In this document: piece after piece, positions 1 to 6,363 of the stretch
Numbering within the stretch: the stretch's first letter is position 1
Layout: each line of letters begins with the position of its first letter
NCBI GenBank assembly: GCA_046076045.1
Contig: JBJTRI010000062.1
Span: forward strand, 1-12,995
Reading direction: 5' to 3'
DNA: 12,995 nt
From: JAIOPA01 sp046076045
GTDB taxonomy: Bacteria > Eisenbacteria > RBG-16-71-46
The notes under the pieces: model-generated
Told to the model about the DNA's origin: nothing
Seen by the model: only the letters and a program-made list of their open reading frames with translations
The model's database searches: none
Position numbers and translations under genes: made by a program

Positions 1-2
1 TG

Positions 3-419
3 GCCACGACCTCGTCCTGCCTCGACCCGTGGGCCAGCAACGCGACTGCCGCCTCAGCCGGTTGGCAGGGCCTGCCCGGGCTCCTGGGACTCGCCCGTGG
101 ACGCCTGCGCGTGGTGGTGGCCGCGCTCCCCGGACAGACGCTCTCCCTGCCCGCCGACCAACCCCTCGCGCTGGCCCGCGTGGCCCTGCGCACGGACAAC
201 CCACTCGCATGTTCCGGTTGCGCCACCCCCGCCTGTCTGGTGTTCAATTCCGTGGTGATCCGCCGACTGCCCGGTAGCGTCCCCGAGGACGTTTTCGTGA
301 GTGCCGAGGAGGTCGCCGGCTCGGCGCGCGTTCAGTGGCAGGGTGGGGCCGGCGTGGATTGTCAGGCCGTGCCCGCGCGCCGCTCCACGTGGTCGGCCGT
401 GAAGTCGCTCTACCGATGA
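3..419 (+). CDS. C-terminal part of a secreted Cys-motif protein (5' end outside window)
   Basis: The frame is open from the window edge to the TGA at 417-419, so this is the last 138 residues of a longer protein; the internal ATG at 111 is unlikely to be the true start because coding-like sequence continues upstream. I do not recognise a named family. Visible features are a beta-rich stretch from residue 34 (RLRVVV), a cysteine cluster CSGCATPACLVFNS around residues 71-84, and an end that runs VQWQGGAG, a lone Cys, a TW pair and the terminal KSLYR. The next gene shares this pattern with nearly the same spacing, so the two appear to be tandem paralogues. The stop overlaps the following ATG (ATGA), indicating one operon with coupled translation. 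Export is inferred from the Cys pattern and the neighbour's signal peptide, since the N-terminus is not visible. Function unknown. Confidence 0.75.
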   Translation, partial: ATTSSCLDPWASNATAASAGWQGLPGLLGLARGRLRVVVAALPGQTLSLPADQPLALARVALRTDNPLACSGCATPACLVFNSVVIRRLPGSVPEDVFVSAEEVAGSARVQWQGGAGVDCQAVPARRSTWSAVKSLYR

Positions 420-1315
420 TCCGTATCCCTCGTCCCGTTCCACCGCACAGGATCCCCGTGACGCCTCTCGCTCGTCGTCTCCGGTTCGTCGTCCCGTGTC
501 TCGTGCTCGTCGCCCTCGCATGCCCTTCCGTGTGCGCGTATGCCGACGGTGCGCCCGCTCGCCCCGCGGCTGCGGAGACCCTTCGCGCGGCCCCGCCCGC
601 TGCGCCCTCGGGCAACATCCAGCGCCTGCTCGCGGAAGCCGACAGCATGCTGAAGGTGCGCGGGGGATCGCATGCCGCCGAGGCGCAGTTGTTCCTGTCG
701 TGGGGAGCCCCGTGGGGATCCCCGGGAGCACGCACCTCGTTCGTGCCCGTGTGCTCGGACACGCTCGCGGTGGACACGCTGTACCTGTCGTTCGTGCCCG
801 GACGTGAAGCGGTGCGGTTCGCAGGCTTCACCGCCGACCTCGCGTTCCACGCGCCCGCCACGGATACGCTGGGCTTGTGGTGGCACATGGAGAGCAAGGG
901 CGGTGCGAACGGCGGCAACCTGCTGGTGGAGTTCGGCCCCTGGGGCGAGGCGGGGCCGGCGCAGCCGTGGCGTGCGGGGGGGCAGGGGTTCACCCAGCTC
1001 GAGCGCCGCCCCGGCGAGATGCGGCTGCGCATCCTGTTCGCGGTCAGCCAGGCCGTGGCCGGCCCGGTCGTCTCGGACTCCATGTACTCGCTGTGCCGGG
1101 TGCTCGTGCGGCACCGGCGCACCGACCGGCTCGCGGGCTGCGGTCAGCCCGTGTGCGTGGAGTGGGTGAGGGGCACGCTGGCGTTCGCGCTCAAGGACGC
1201 GCCCGAGGTACGGCGTGGGGAGCGGTTCGTGTCGTGGGGCCGTGGCGCGTGCGAGTCGTTCCGCGGGCCCCGGGTGCCCACATGGGAGCCCCCCAAGCGC
1301 CCCTCGAGGCCCTGA
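416..1315 (+). CDS. secreted protein of unknown function, paralogue of the preceding gene
   Basis: A 299-residue protein. The ATG at 416 overlaps the upstream stop as ATGA but has no clear Shine-Dalgarno. A GTG at 458, five bases after AGGA (449-452), would give a more compact signal peptide and is a real competitor. Residues 20-43 form an exported leader: RRLR, a hydrophobic core, then a likely cut after AYA. The mature part looks all-beta (for example DTLYLSF and LLVEFGPW), possibly a cohesin-like sandwich, which is only a guess. Residues 203-242 align without gaps to the end of the preceding protein and lead into GCGQPVC (Cys242, Cys247), then VSWGRGACESF (Trp274, Cys279) and a TW pair near 289-290. 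The tail is Pro/Arg-rich. The gene ends three bases before an inverted-repeat element. No enzyme motif was seen; a structural or binding role at the surface is inferred. Confidence 0.8.
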   Translation: MIRIPRPVPPHRIPVTPLARRLRFVVPCLVLVALACPSVCAYADGAPARPAAAETLRAAPPAAPSGNIQRLLAEADSMLKVRGGSHAAEAQLFLSWGAPWGSPGARTSFVPVCSDTLAVDTLYLSFVPGREAVRFAGFTADLAFHAPATDTLGLWWHMESKGGANGGNLLVEFGPWGEAGPAQPWRAGGQGFTQLERRPGEMRLRILFAVSQAVAGPVVSDSMYSLCRVLVRHRRTDRLAGCGQPVCVEWVRGTLAFALKDAPEVRRGERFVSWGRGACESFRGPRVPTWEPPKRPSRP

Positions 1316-1317
1316 GC

Positions 1318-1454
1318 TTGTGCTTCGAAGATTGTGGGTGTGCCTCAGGCCTGCCCGGCCGCGGGGTGGCCCCCGCGGAATGACAACGACTTAGGCCGAC
1401 GGGACCCACCCGGACGGGACGCGATCCGGGGCACCCACAATCTTCGAAGCACAA
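1318..1454. repeat. intergenic inverted-repeat element (23-bp perfect arms)
   Basis: The arms at 1318-1340 and 1432-1454 are perfect reverse complements over 23 bp, each with the palindromic core CTTCGAAG. The 91 bp between them hold a second hairpin (1359-1366 with 1371-1378, 8 bp, loop TGGC), the motif GGAATGACAA just after it, and a direct repeat GACGGGAC at 1398-1405 and 1413-1420. It starts two bases after the stop codon of the upstream gene. No target-site duplication and no ORF of its own are apparent. It could be a dispersed palindromic (REP/MITE-like) element, or a structured 3' end for the plus-strand operon. Confidence 0.75.
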
Positions 1455-1467
1455 CCTACCTAGCACG

Positions 1468-1500
1468 ACGCCCGCCCGGACCAGCGGTCCAGGCGGGCGT
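1468..1500 (-). terminator. hairpin terminator of the SurA-like gene
   Basis: The arms 1468-1482 and 1486-1500 pair over 15 positions with a 3-base loop. The single non-Watson-Crick position (1477 against 1491) is C-A in plus-strand RNA but a G-U wobble in minus-strand RNA, so the hairpin is stronger for the leftward gene whose stop is 18 bp away. After the hairpin the minus strand reads a moderately T-rich stretch (CTAGGTAGGTTGTGCTT) rather than a clean T-run. It may also stop plus-strand readthrough. Confidence 0.7.
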
Positions 1501-1517
1501 TCACACTCCCCGTTCGA

Positions 1518-3338
1518 TCAGAGACCGAGCGGGTCCACCAGTCGGATCCACATCAGACGCTCCGGGTGCATCTCGATGGTGCAGCGGGCCGCGAAGCGCT
1601 CGATCATCGCGTTCAGGGCCTGCTCCTCGCGCTGGTTCTGCATCGACTCCATGATCATCGGGTCGCTCTCCTTGAACGACAATTGACGACCCGGGTCGAA
1701 CTCCAGCAGCTTGATGACGATGTAGTCACCCTGCTTGTCGGGGCCGCTCATCGTGACGTCGCCCGGGCGCAGCTCCTCGAAGACGATCTTCTTGTGGGGG
1801 AAGTTCTCGTTCTGCTGACGCTGGTGGAACGCCCCCGACGTGAGCCCCGTCAACGAGTCGGCGTGCAGGATGGCCGCCGGGTCCTCGCCGGCCTTCAGGC
1901 GCGCCTGGAGCGAGTCCGCGCCGGCCTTCGTCGGGCGCCACATCGCCACGTACCGCACCGCGGGATACGTGATGAACGACTCCATGTTCGCCTTGTAGTA
2001 GGCCTCGCGGTCGGCGCGGCTCACCCACACGCGCGACTGGATCGAGTCCGCGTACATGGCCTCGGTGAGGCGCTGCTCGGTCTTGCGACGCACCGCGAGC
2101 GTGACGAGCGAGTCGCTCTCGAGTCCGTTCAGCATGCCGTGCTCGGCGATGAACGGCTCCAGCGCGACGCTCTCGGCGAAGTGCAGGATCAGGTCCATGC
2201 GCGTGAGCGCCGGGCGCATGACCGGCGGGATGGCGCCGTACGACACGAGCAGGTCGCGGATCGTGAAGCGCCCGCCCTTCCAGCGCAGCAGCACGCGCGC
2301 GGTGTCCGCGGCGTCGAACTCGGGCATGCTCGCGTCGATCTCGAGCGTGGCGCTGAACGTCTCCTGCTTGAGGTCGGTGGTCTTCGTGAAGCGCGACGCG
2401 GCGAACAGGGCGTTGGTCGAGTCCTGCACCACGCCGTGTCGGGCACGGATGGTCGCCATGATCTCCTCGGCCATCTCGGTCTCGCGCTGGCTGCGGATCA
2501 TGTGCTCGATGGGGCGTCGCAGGAAGCTGTAGTCGGGCACGTTGTTCATGGGCCGGCGTTCGGTCGCCTGCACGATGTGCCAGCCACGGACGTCCTGCAC
2601 GGGCAGCGAGGTCTCGCCCGGCTTGAGGCGGTAGATGCCGTACGTGATCTTGGGGTCGAGCTTGTCGGGCGAGACCCAGCCGAGGTCGCCGTTCGAGTCG
2701 TCCTTGTTGTCGGCGAGCGAGTACTTCTTCACCGCCGCCGCCCATGTGATGCGGCCCGAGACCAGCTCGCGCCGGACGCGTTCGGCCGCGTTGCGGTCGG
2801 CGACCAGGATGTGACGCAGGTGGAGGCTCCACTGGTAGGCGTCGTAGTAGGAGCGGATCTCCTCCTCCGAGACGGCCACCTTGTCCTGGATGAGGCGGGT
2901 GTGCACCGTGCTCGTGAGCGAGCCCTGCTTGGTCTTGCGGATCTCGAGGCGGTCCTCGAACGTCTGCGGGCGGTTCATAGCGAGCACGCCGATGCCAAGA
3001 ACCTCGCGGTTCCTCAGCGTCATCATGAACGCGTGCCGTCCCGCACTGTCCTGCGCCGGGCGGTACTCGGGGTACGACGTGAAGTACTCGTGGATGTAGT
3101 CACGTACCCGGATGACGCGGTCGTTGACACGCAGGATCACCGTGGTGTCGGGCAGGAACTGACCCGTGTCGGGCACGCCGTTGATCCAGCCGCGCAGCTT
3201 GGGGCTGGTGAAGTTCTCGGGCGTGAGCACCTGCGACTGCGCGCTCGCCGTGGTACCGCCGAGCGCGAGTGCCAGCGCCAGCAGGGTGCCGAGGGCGTAC
3301 TTCAGGACGGCCGTGAACCGGGACGCAGGACGCTTCAT
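1518..3338 (-). CDS. SurA-like periplasmic parvulin-type peptidyl-prolyl isomerase/chaperone
   Basis: A 606-residue exported protein. Residues 1-34 are a signal peptide (basic start, LLALALALGG core, cut near ASA-Q). Residues about 75-165 look like the helical SurA_N/trigger-factor-like chaperone segment. Residues about 170-261 form a parvulin rotamase domain: LRHILV with the active-site His176, SNGDLGWVSP at 215-224, and GWHIVQATER at 252-261. A second, degenerate copy occupies about 440-550, where the RHIL motif reads RYVAM (Tyr463 in place of His) and DYIVIKLLE closes the domain. The two-parvulin plan is that of SurA/PrsA proteins, which assist folding of outer-membrane and exported proteins. 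The ATG at 3338 follows GAGGA (3343-3347, minus strand) by four bases. It has its own promoter and terminator, so it is probably monocistronic. The specific clients are unknown. Confidence 0.9.
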   Translation of the reverse strand: MKRPASRFTAVLKYALGTLLALALALGGTTASAQSQVLTPENFTSPKLRGWINGVPDTGQFLPDTTVILRVNDRVIRVRDYIHEYFTSYPEYRPAQDSAGRHAFMMTLRNREVLGIGVLAMNRPQTFEDRLEIRKTKQGSLTSTVHTRLIQDKVAVSEEEIRSYYDAYQWSLHLRHILVADRNAAERVRRELVSGRITWAAAVKKYSLADNKDDSNGDLGWVSPDKLDPKITYGIYRLKPGETSLPVQDVRGWHIVQATERRPMNNVPDYSFLRRPIEHMIRSQRETEMAEEIMATIRARHGVVQDSTNALFAASRFTKTTDLKQETFSATLEIDASMPEFDAADTARVLLRWKGGRFTIRDLLVSYGAIPPVMRPALTRMDLILHFAESVALEPFIAEHGMLNGLESDSLVTLAVRRKTEQRLTEAMYADSIQSRVWVSRADREAYYKANMESFITYPAVRYVAMWRPTKAGADSLQARLKAGEDPAAILHADSLTGLTSGAFHQRQQNENFPHKKIVFEELRPGDVTMSGPDKQGDYIVIKLLEFDPGRQLSFKESDPMIMESMQNQREEQALNAMIERFAARCTIEMHPERLMWIRLVDPLGL

Positions 3339-3342
3339 GGGG

Positions 3343-3347
3343 TCCTC
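3343..3347 (-). promoter_or_regulatory. ribosome binding site of the SurA-like gene
   Basis: The minus strand reads GAGGA, then CCCC, then ATG at 3338. The spacing is slightly short, but the motif supports this ATG as the start together with the signal peptide that follows. Confidence 0.55.
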
Positions 3348-3403
3348 GAGGGATGGCTCGTGTGCGCGGGGAGCGCGCCGGGGATGGGGAGACTCTCCCG
3401 TTG

Positions 3404-3432
3404 AGCGTAAGAACGCGGTTCGGAGGGGTCAA
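3404..3432 (-). promoter_or_regulatory. sigma70-like promoter of the SurA-like gene
   Basis: On the minus strand, TTGACC (3432-3427) and TACGCT (3409-3404) are separated by exactly 17 bp. The -35 matches the consensus at 5 of 6 positions, and the -10 has the TANNNT core. The predicted transcript start near 3397 leaves a leader of about 60 nt containing the Shine-Dalgarno. The -35 lies inside one of four GGTCA half-sites in this intergenic region. Confidence 0.6.
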
Positions 3433-3485
3433 GAAACCCCGGGGTCATCGGCCCGTTCGCGGCCCGAATTGACCCCCGGTTGACC
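3425..3485. promoter_or_regulatory. cluster of GGGGTCA/TGACC half-sites (possible operator)
   Basis: Four related half-sites occur in 61 bp: GGGGTCAA at 3425-3432, GGGGTCA at 3441-3447, TTGACCCC at 3469-3476 and TTGACC at 3480-3485. The first and third form an inverted repeat, and the last two are 11 bp apart, about one helical turn. The first overlaps the -35 box of the SurA-like gene, so a bound regulator would block it. No regulator gene is in the window, so this remains a proposal. Confidence 0.3.
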
Positions 3486-3506
3486 GCCCGCGCCCCGAGC
3501 GGGCGG
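3484..3506 (-). terminator. hairpin terminator of the hydrolase-fold operon
   Basis: CCGCCCGC (3484-3491) and GCGGGCGG (3499-3506) form a perfect 8-bp stem with a 7-base loop, 12 bp beyond the stop of the leftward gene ending at 3519. There is no T-tract on the minus strand, so it would be a GC hairpin or Rho-assisted end. It lies just before the promoter of the next leftward gene, which fits a transcript boundary. Confidence 0.5.
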
Positions 3507-3518
3507 AACGCCCTGCGG

Positions 3519-4667
3519 TCAGTTGCCGCCGCCCGTGCGACGCTCGGCGAAGCCCAGCACGATGCGCTGCACGTCGGGCTTGCGCAGCGGGCGCGGTTCG
3601 TTGGGGCTCAGGCGGGTCTCCACGGCCAACCCCTTCGCGCGCCGGGCCGCCTCGTAGGCCGCCGCCGGTCCCGTGTCGGCGGGGCGCGCCTCGCCGCTCT
3701 GGACCAGCAACACGGGCACGGTGGGACGAGCGGCCACCGCGATCGGCGAGCGCGCCTTCCACGCTGCGCTGTCGGAACCCGCGCTGGCGCGGAACGCGCG
3801 CTGGCCGGCGTCGTCGAGCGTGCGGTACGCGGCCCACGGGTCGAGCCACGCGTCCACCGCGACCACGCCCTGCACGGGCAGCTTCGAGTCGGCAGCGAGC
3901 AGCGCGGTGGTGCCGCCCTCGCGCTCGCCCCACAGCACGATGCGCGCGGGGTCCACGCCCGTGGTGCGCGCGAGTTCGCGCACCGCGGCCCCCACCAGCC
4001 CCACGCTTGCGGGCCCGGCCCCGTCGCTCTCGCCCTTGGAACGGCCCGAGCCCGGCAGGCTCACCACACCCACGTTCCAGCCGCGTGCCGCCACGCCCGC
4101 GCCCCATCGCATGAGCGAGCGCGCGGGCACGCCGGCCGGCGGTACGAACAGCAGCGTGCGGGTGGGTCCGCTCGCCTCGCGCGCGGGCAGCACCACCATG
4201 TCGGTGCGCTGCGTGCCGACCTGCAACACCACCGGCGGGTGCGACTCGGAGAACGCGCTGCCCACCACGCGCACCGAGGACTCGAGCACGTACGAGTGGT
4301 CGTTGTCGTGGCCCACGAACCGGAACACGAGCGTGCCGCGGTCGAACGTGGCCGGTGCGCTGTAGGTGATGCCGTTGCGCTCGCCCGCGCCCGCGGGCGG
4401 GATCATGCGCCCGAGCGCGTCGAGTTCGTAGCCGCCCTGCGCGGGCTGCGGCGAGCGGTCCGGGTCGTCGTTGCGGAAGCGCACCGACAGGCTGTCGGCG
4501 TACACGCCCAGCGTGCCGGACTCGTTGGCGACCTCGATCCACAGGTTCCACGTGCCGTCGGCGTCGGCGCGCAGCGTGTCGGGCGTGACGCGGAACGAGG
4601 GCGCGGCGAGCGCGGGGGCGGCGAGCACGACGCACAGCAGGGCCGCGAGCAGGTGCGGACGGGGCAT
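3519..4667 (-). CDS. exported alpha/beta-hydrolase-fold protein lacking the catalytic triad
   Basis: A 382-residue protein. The start at ATG 4667 is chosen over an in-frame ATG at 4733 because GGAG lies 7 bases upstream, the signal peptide (LLAALLCVVLAAPALA, residues 6-21) follows at once, and the longer form would overlap the upstream gene. Residues about 24-150 are a beta-rich N-terminal domain. From about 168 the sequence follows an alpha/beta hydrolase: TLLFVPPAG, GWNVGVVSLPGSGRS, and VDPARIVLWGEREGG at 239-252. This last segment is the nucleophile elbow, but the serine of GxSxG is replaced by Arg249. The expected acid region reads VQSGEARPAD (322-331), and no histidine appears near the end (LSPNEPRPLRKPD). 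It is therefore probably not a conventional hydrolase and may bind or scaffold. It is second in an operon with the SurA-like gene 34 bp upstream. Confidence 0.8.
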   Translation of the reverse strand: MPRPHLLAALLCVVLAAPALAAPSFRVTPDTLRADADGTWNLWIEVANESGTLGVYADSLSVRFRNDDPDRSPQPAQGGYELDALGRMIPPAGAGERNGITYSAPATFDRGTLVFRFVGHDNDHSYVLESSVRVVGSAFSESHPPVVLQVGTQRTDMVVLPAREASGPTRTLLFVPPAGVPARSLMRWGAGVAARGWNVGVVSLPGSGRSKGESDGAGPASVGLVGAAVRELARTTGVDPARIVLWGEREGGTTALLAADSKLPVQGVVAVDAWLDPWAAYRTLDDAGQRAFRASAGSDSAAWKARSPIAVAARPTVPVLLVQSGEARPADTGPAAAYEAARRAKGLAVETRLSPNEPRPLRKPDVQRIVLGFAERRTGGGN

Positions 4668-4674
4668 GGCGGAT

Positions 4675-4678
4675 CTCC
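4675..4678 (-). promoter_or_regulatory. ribosome binding site that fixes the hydrolase-fold gene start
   Basis: The minus strand reads CCGGAG, seven bases, then ATG at 4667. This is the best Shine-Dalgarno near the gene. It lies inside the 34-bp gap after the upstream stop, supporting a two-gene operon. Confidence 0.6.
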
Positions 4679-4701
4679 GGGGTGGGGGCGCTCCCTCGAT
4701 G

Positions 4702-6207
4702 CTAGCGAGGGCGTGCGTCCGGCGACAAGACAATGGCGCGCAAAGCCCGCTCGTTGCGGCGCACGCCCGTGCGTCGTGCGAGGTCGTCCAGGCGGTCGCG
4801 GATGCGGCGCTCGCTCTCGGTCTCCAGCCAGTCGCGCCCGACCGCGTCGCGCACCGCTTCGAACGGCGGGCTCTCGCGCGGCGTGAGCGAGCGCACCTGC
4901 ATGACGCGCCAACCGTCGTCGGTGCGGTCCGGACCCACCACGCCGTTCACGCCCACCGCGGCCGCGGCCTCGTACAGGCGATCGGGCTCGCCCTCGACGA
5001 CCTCGTACACCCAGTACGCGCCGTCGCGCTGGGCGCGGAACGCCAGGCTCTCGGCCTCGCCAGGCACGCGGAACCGCGCGGCCATGGCGCGCGCCGCCGA
5101 CTCGTCCTCGAGCGCCACCAGCACCACCAGCGCGCGCGGGGCGCGCGTGAAGCGGGCGCGCTCGCGCTCCCAGTGGCGGCGCAGCGTGAGCGAGTCGGTG
5201 GGGATGCGCGCGACCACGTCGCGCTGCAACCAGTTCGAGGCCGCGTGGTACTCGCGGCGATCCTCGATCGCGGCGCGCACCTCGGGGCGCGCCGCGGTCT
5301 CGGGGCGCTCGGCGCGCGTGCGCAGGTGGCGCTCGAACAGCACGTTGCTCGCCAGTGCGCGCACGCCCTCGGCGTCGCTCACGCGCGGGCGGTAGGCGAG
5401 CGGCACCTGGTCCCACGCCGCGAGCACGTCACGCACGCGCACGGTCTCGCCCTCGGACGCGACCAGCGCACGGGCCGAGTCGGCGGGGGCGATCGCGGGC
5501 GGGAGGGCGCGCATGCGCAACTGCTCCGCTGCCGAGCGCGCCGCGTCGGGTTCGGGCAGGGCCGCGAACGCCGCCGCCACGCGCGCCACCAGCGCGTCGT
5601 CCCACACGGCCGCCACGCGGGTCGCGAGCGACTCGCGCGCCGCGATCCCCATGGCGTTCGCGTCCAGGTCGGGCCGTCCCTGGGCGCGCCGGCGCGCCTC
5701 GAGCGAATCGAACTCCAGCGCGAGCGCGGCGCTCATGCGGATGTGGTCGCACTCGCCCGCGAAGCGCACCGAGTCCTCGGCGCTCCACGGCAGGTTCGCT
5801 CGCAGCGCGGCCGATGCGAGCAGGCGCTGCTCGACGATGCGCTGCAGGAACGCCTCGCGGCTCGGGGCGGTGAGCGTGTCGGGGTCGGCCCCCAGCACGC
5901 GCACGGCGCGCCGGAACCGGCGCACGGTCACGTCCTCGCCGTTGCCCAGCCGCACCAGTACCGAGTCGGGCAGGGGCAGGTCGTACCGGCGCGGCAGGCC
6001 CACGTTGAGCCCCGGCAGCTTCTGGGCCACGGAGGGGGCCACGGCGGGGGCCGTGGCGGGGGGCGGCGGGGTGGGGTCGGCCGTGCGCAGCCCGGGGCCC
6101 GTGCCCGCCTGGGCCCACGCGTCCGGGACCGGCCCCGGGTGGGGGCCGACCGCCGCGCACAGCACGGTCAGCAGGAGGGCGGCGGGCAGGATGCGACGGT
6201 GGGACAT
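4702..6207 (-). CDS. divergent SurA/parvulin-like periplasmic protein, probably inactive as an isomerase
   Basis: A 501-residue exported protein with a signal peptide at 1-33 (LPAALLLTVLCAA, cut near AWAQA) and a Pro/Ala-rich linker at about 43-62. Residues about 80-170 resemble the SurA N-terminal chaperone segment (RLGNGEDVTVRRFRRAV, then FLQRIVEQRLLASAAL). Residues about 318-475 have the layout of a PPIC region: long helices, a short strand where active parvulins have RHILV but here RALVVLVAL (Ala359 in the His place), then DGWRVMQVRSLTP at 431-443 and a final helical FEAVRDAVGRDWLETE. The reverse-parvulin core is reduced, so a chaperone role without catalysis is more likely. It is first in a leftward operon with the hydrolase-fold gene. 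The start has only a weak GGA upstream. A TAGGAT at 6283-6288 (minus strand) could be a -10 box but has no good -35 partner. Confidence 0.75.
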   Translation of the reverse strand: MSHRRILPAALLLTVLCAAVGPHPGPVPDAWAQAGTGPGLRTADPTPPPPATAPAVAPSVAQKLPGLNVGLPRRYDLPLPDSVLVRLGNGEDVTVRRFRRAVRVLGADPDTLTAPSREAFLQRIVEQRLLASAALRANLPWSAEDSVRFAGECDHIRMSAALALEFDSLEARRRAQGRPDLDANAMGIAARESLATRVAAVWDDALVARVAAAFAALPEPDAARSAAEQLRMRALPPAIAPADSARALVASEGETVRVRDVLAAWDQVPLAYRPRVSDAEGVRALASNVLFERHLRTRAERPETAARPEVRAAIEDRREYHAASNWLQRDVVARIPTDSLTLRRHWERERARFTRAPRALVVLVALEDESAARAMAARFRVPGEAESLAFRAQRDGAYWVYEVVEGEPDRLYEAAAAVGVNGVVGPDRTDDGWRVMQVRSLTPRESPPFEAVRDAVGRDWLETESERRIRDRLDDLARRTGVRRNERALRAIVLSPDARPR

Positions 6208-6325
6208 GGGCGGGTGGGTCCGGGGTATGGGAGGGCGTGCAGCCCGGGGTCGGCGGTGCCGATGCCCTCGGGACGGATCCGCATCCTAACGGGTCCACGC
6301 GGTGCCCGCAGGCCCGGGGCCGCGT

Positions 6326-6354
6326 TTGCCGTCACCCACACCCCTCCCTAGACT
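6326..6354 (+). promoter_or_regulatory. sigma70-like promoter giving a leaderless mRNA
   Basis: TTGCCG (6326-6331) and TAGACT (6349-6354) are exactly 17 bp apart, each matching 4 of 6 consensus positions. Transcription would start near 6361, about three bases before the ATG at 6364. No Shine-Dalgarno precedes that ATG (CTCAACCGCCC), which agrees with leaderless translation. Confidence 0.5.
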
Positions 6355-6363
6355 CAACCGCCC

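Noticed and set aside
335..415. Upstream start (ATG 335) for the second Cys-motif gene
   Set aside because: It would overlap the preceding gene by 85 bp and place a long Arg-rich stretch ahead of the signal peptide; ATG 416 or GTG 458 fit better.
1318..1454. Insertion sequence
   Set aside because: Terminal-type inverted repeats are present, but there is no transposase, the element is only 137 bp, and no target-site duplication is visible.
1566..3404. 612-residue plus-strand frame opposite the SurA-like gene
   Set aside because: Composition is that of a GC shadow, and the minus strand has a signal peptide, an intact parvulin motif, promoter and terminator.
4668..4733. ATG 4733 as start of the hydrolase-fold gene
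   Set aside because: It lies inside the upstream gene, lacks a ribosome site and would bury the signal peptide; ATG 4667 has GGAG at good spacing.
4471..6351. 626-residue plus-strand frame opposite the degenerate parvulin gene
   Set aside because: Arg/His/Ala-rich with no domain; the opposite strand has a signal peptide and operon context.
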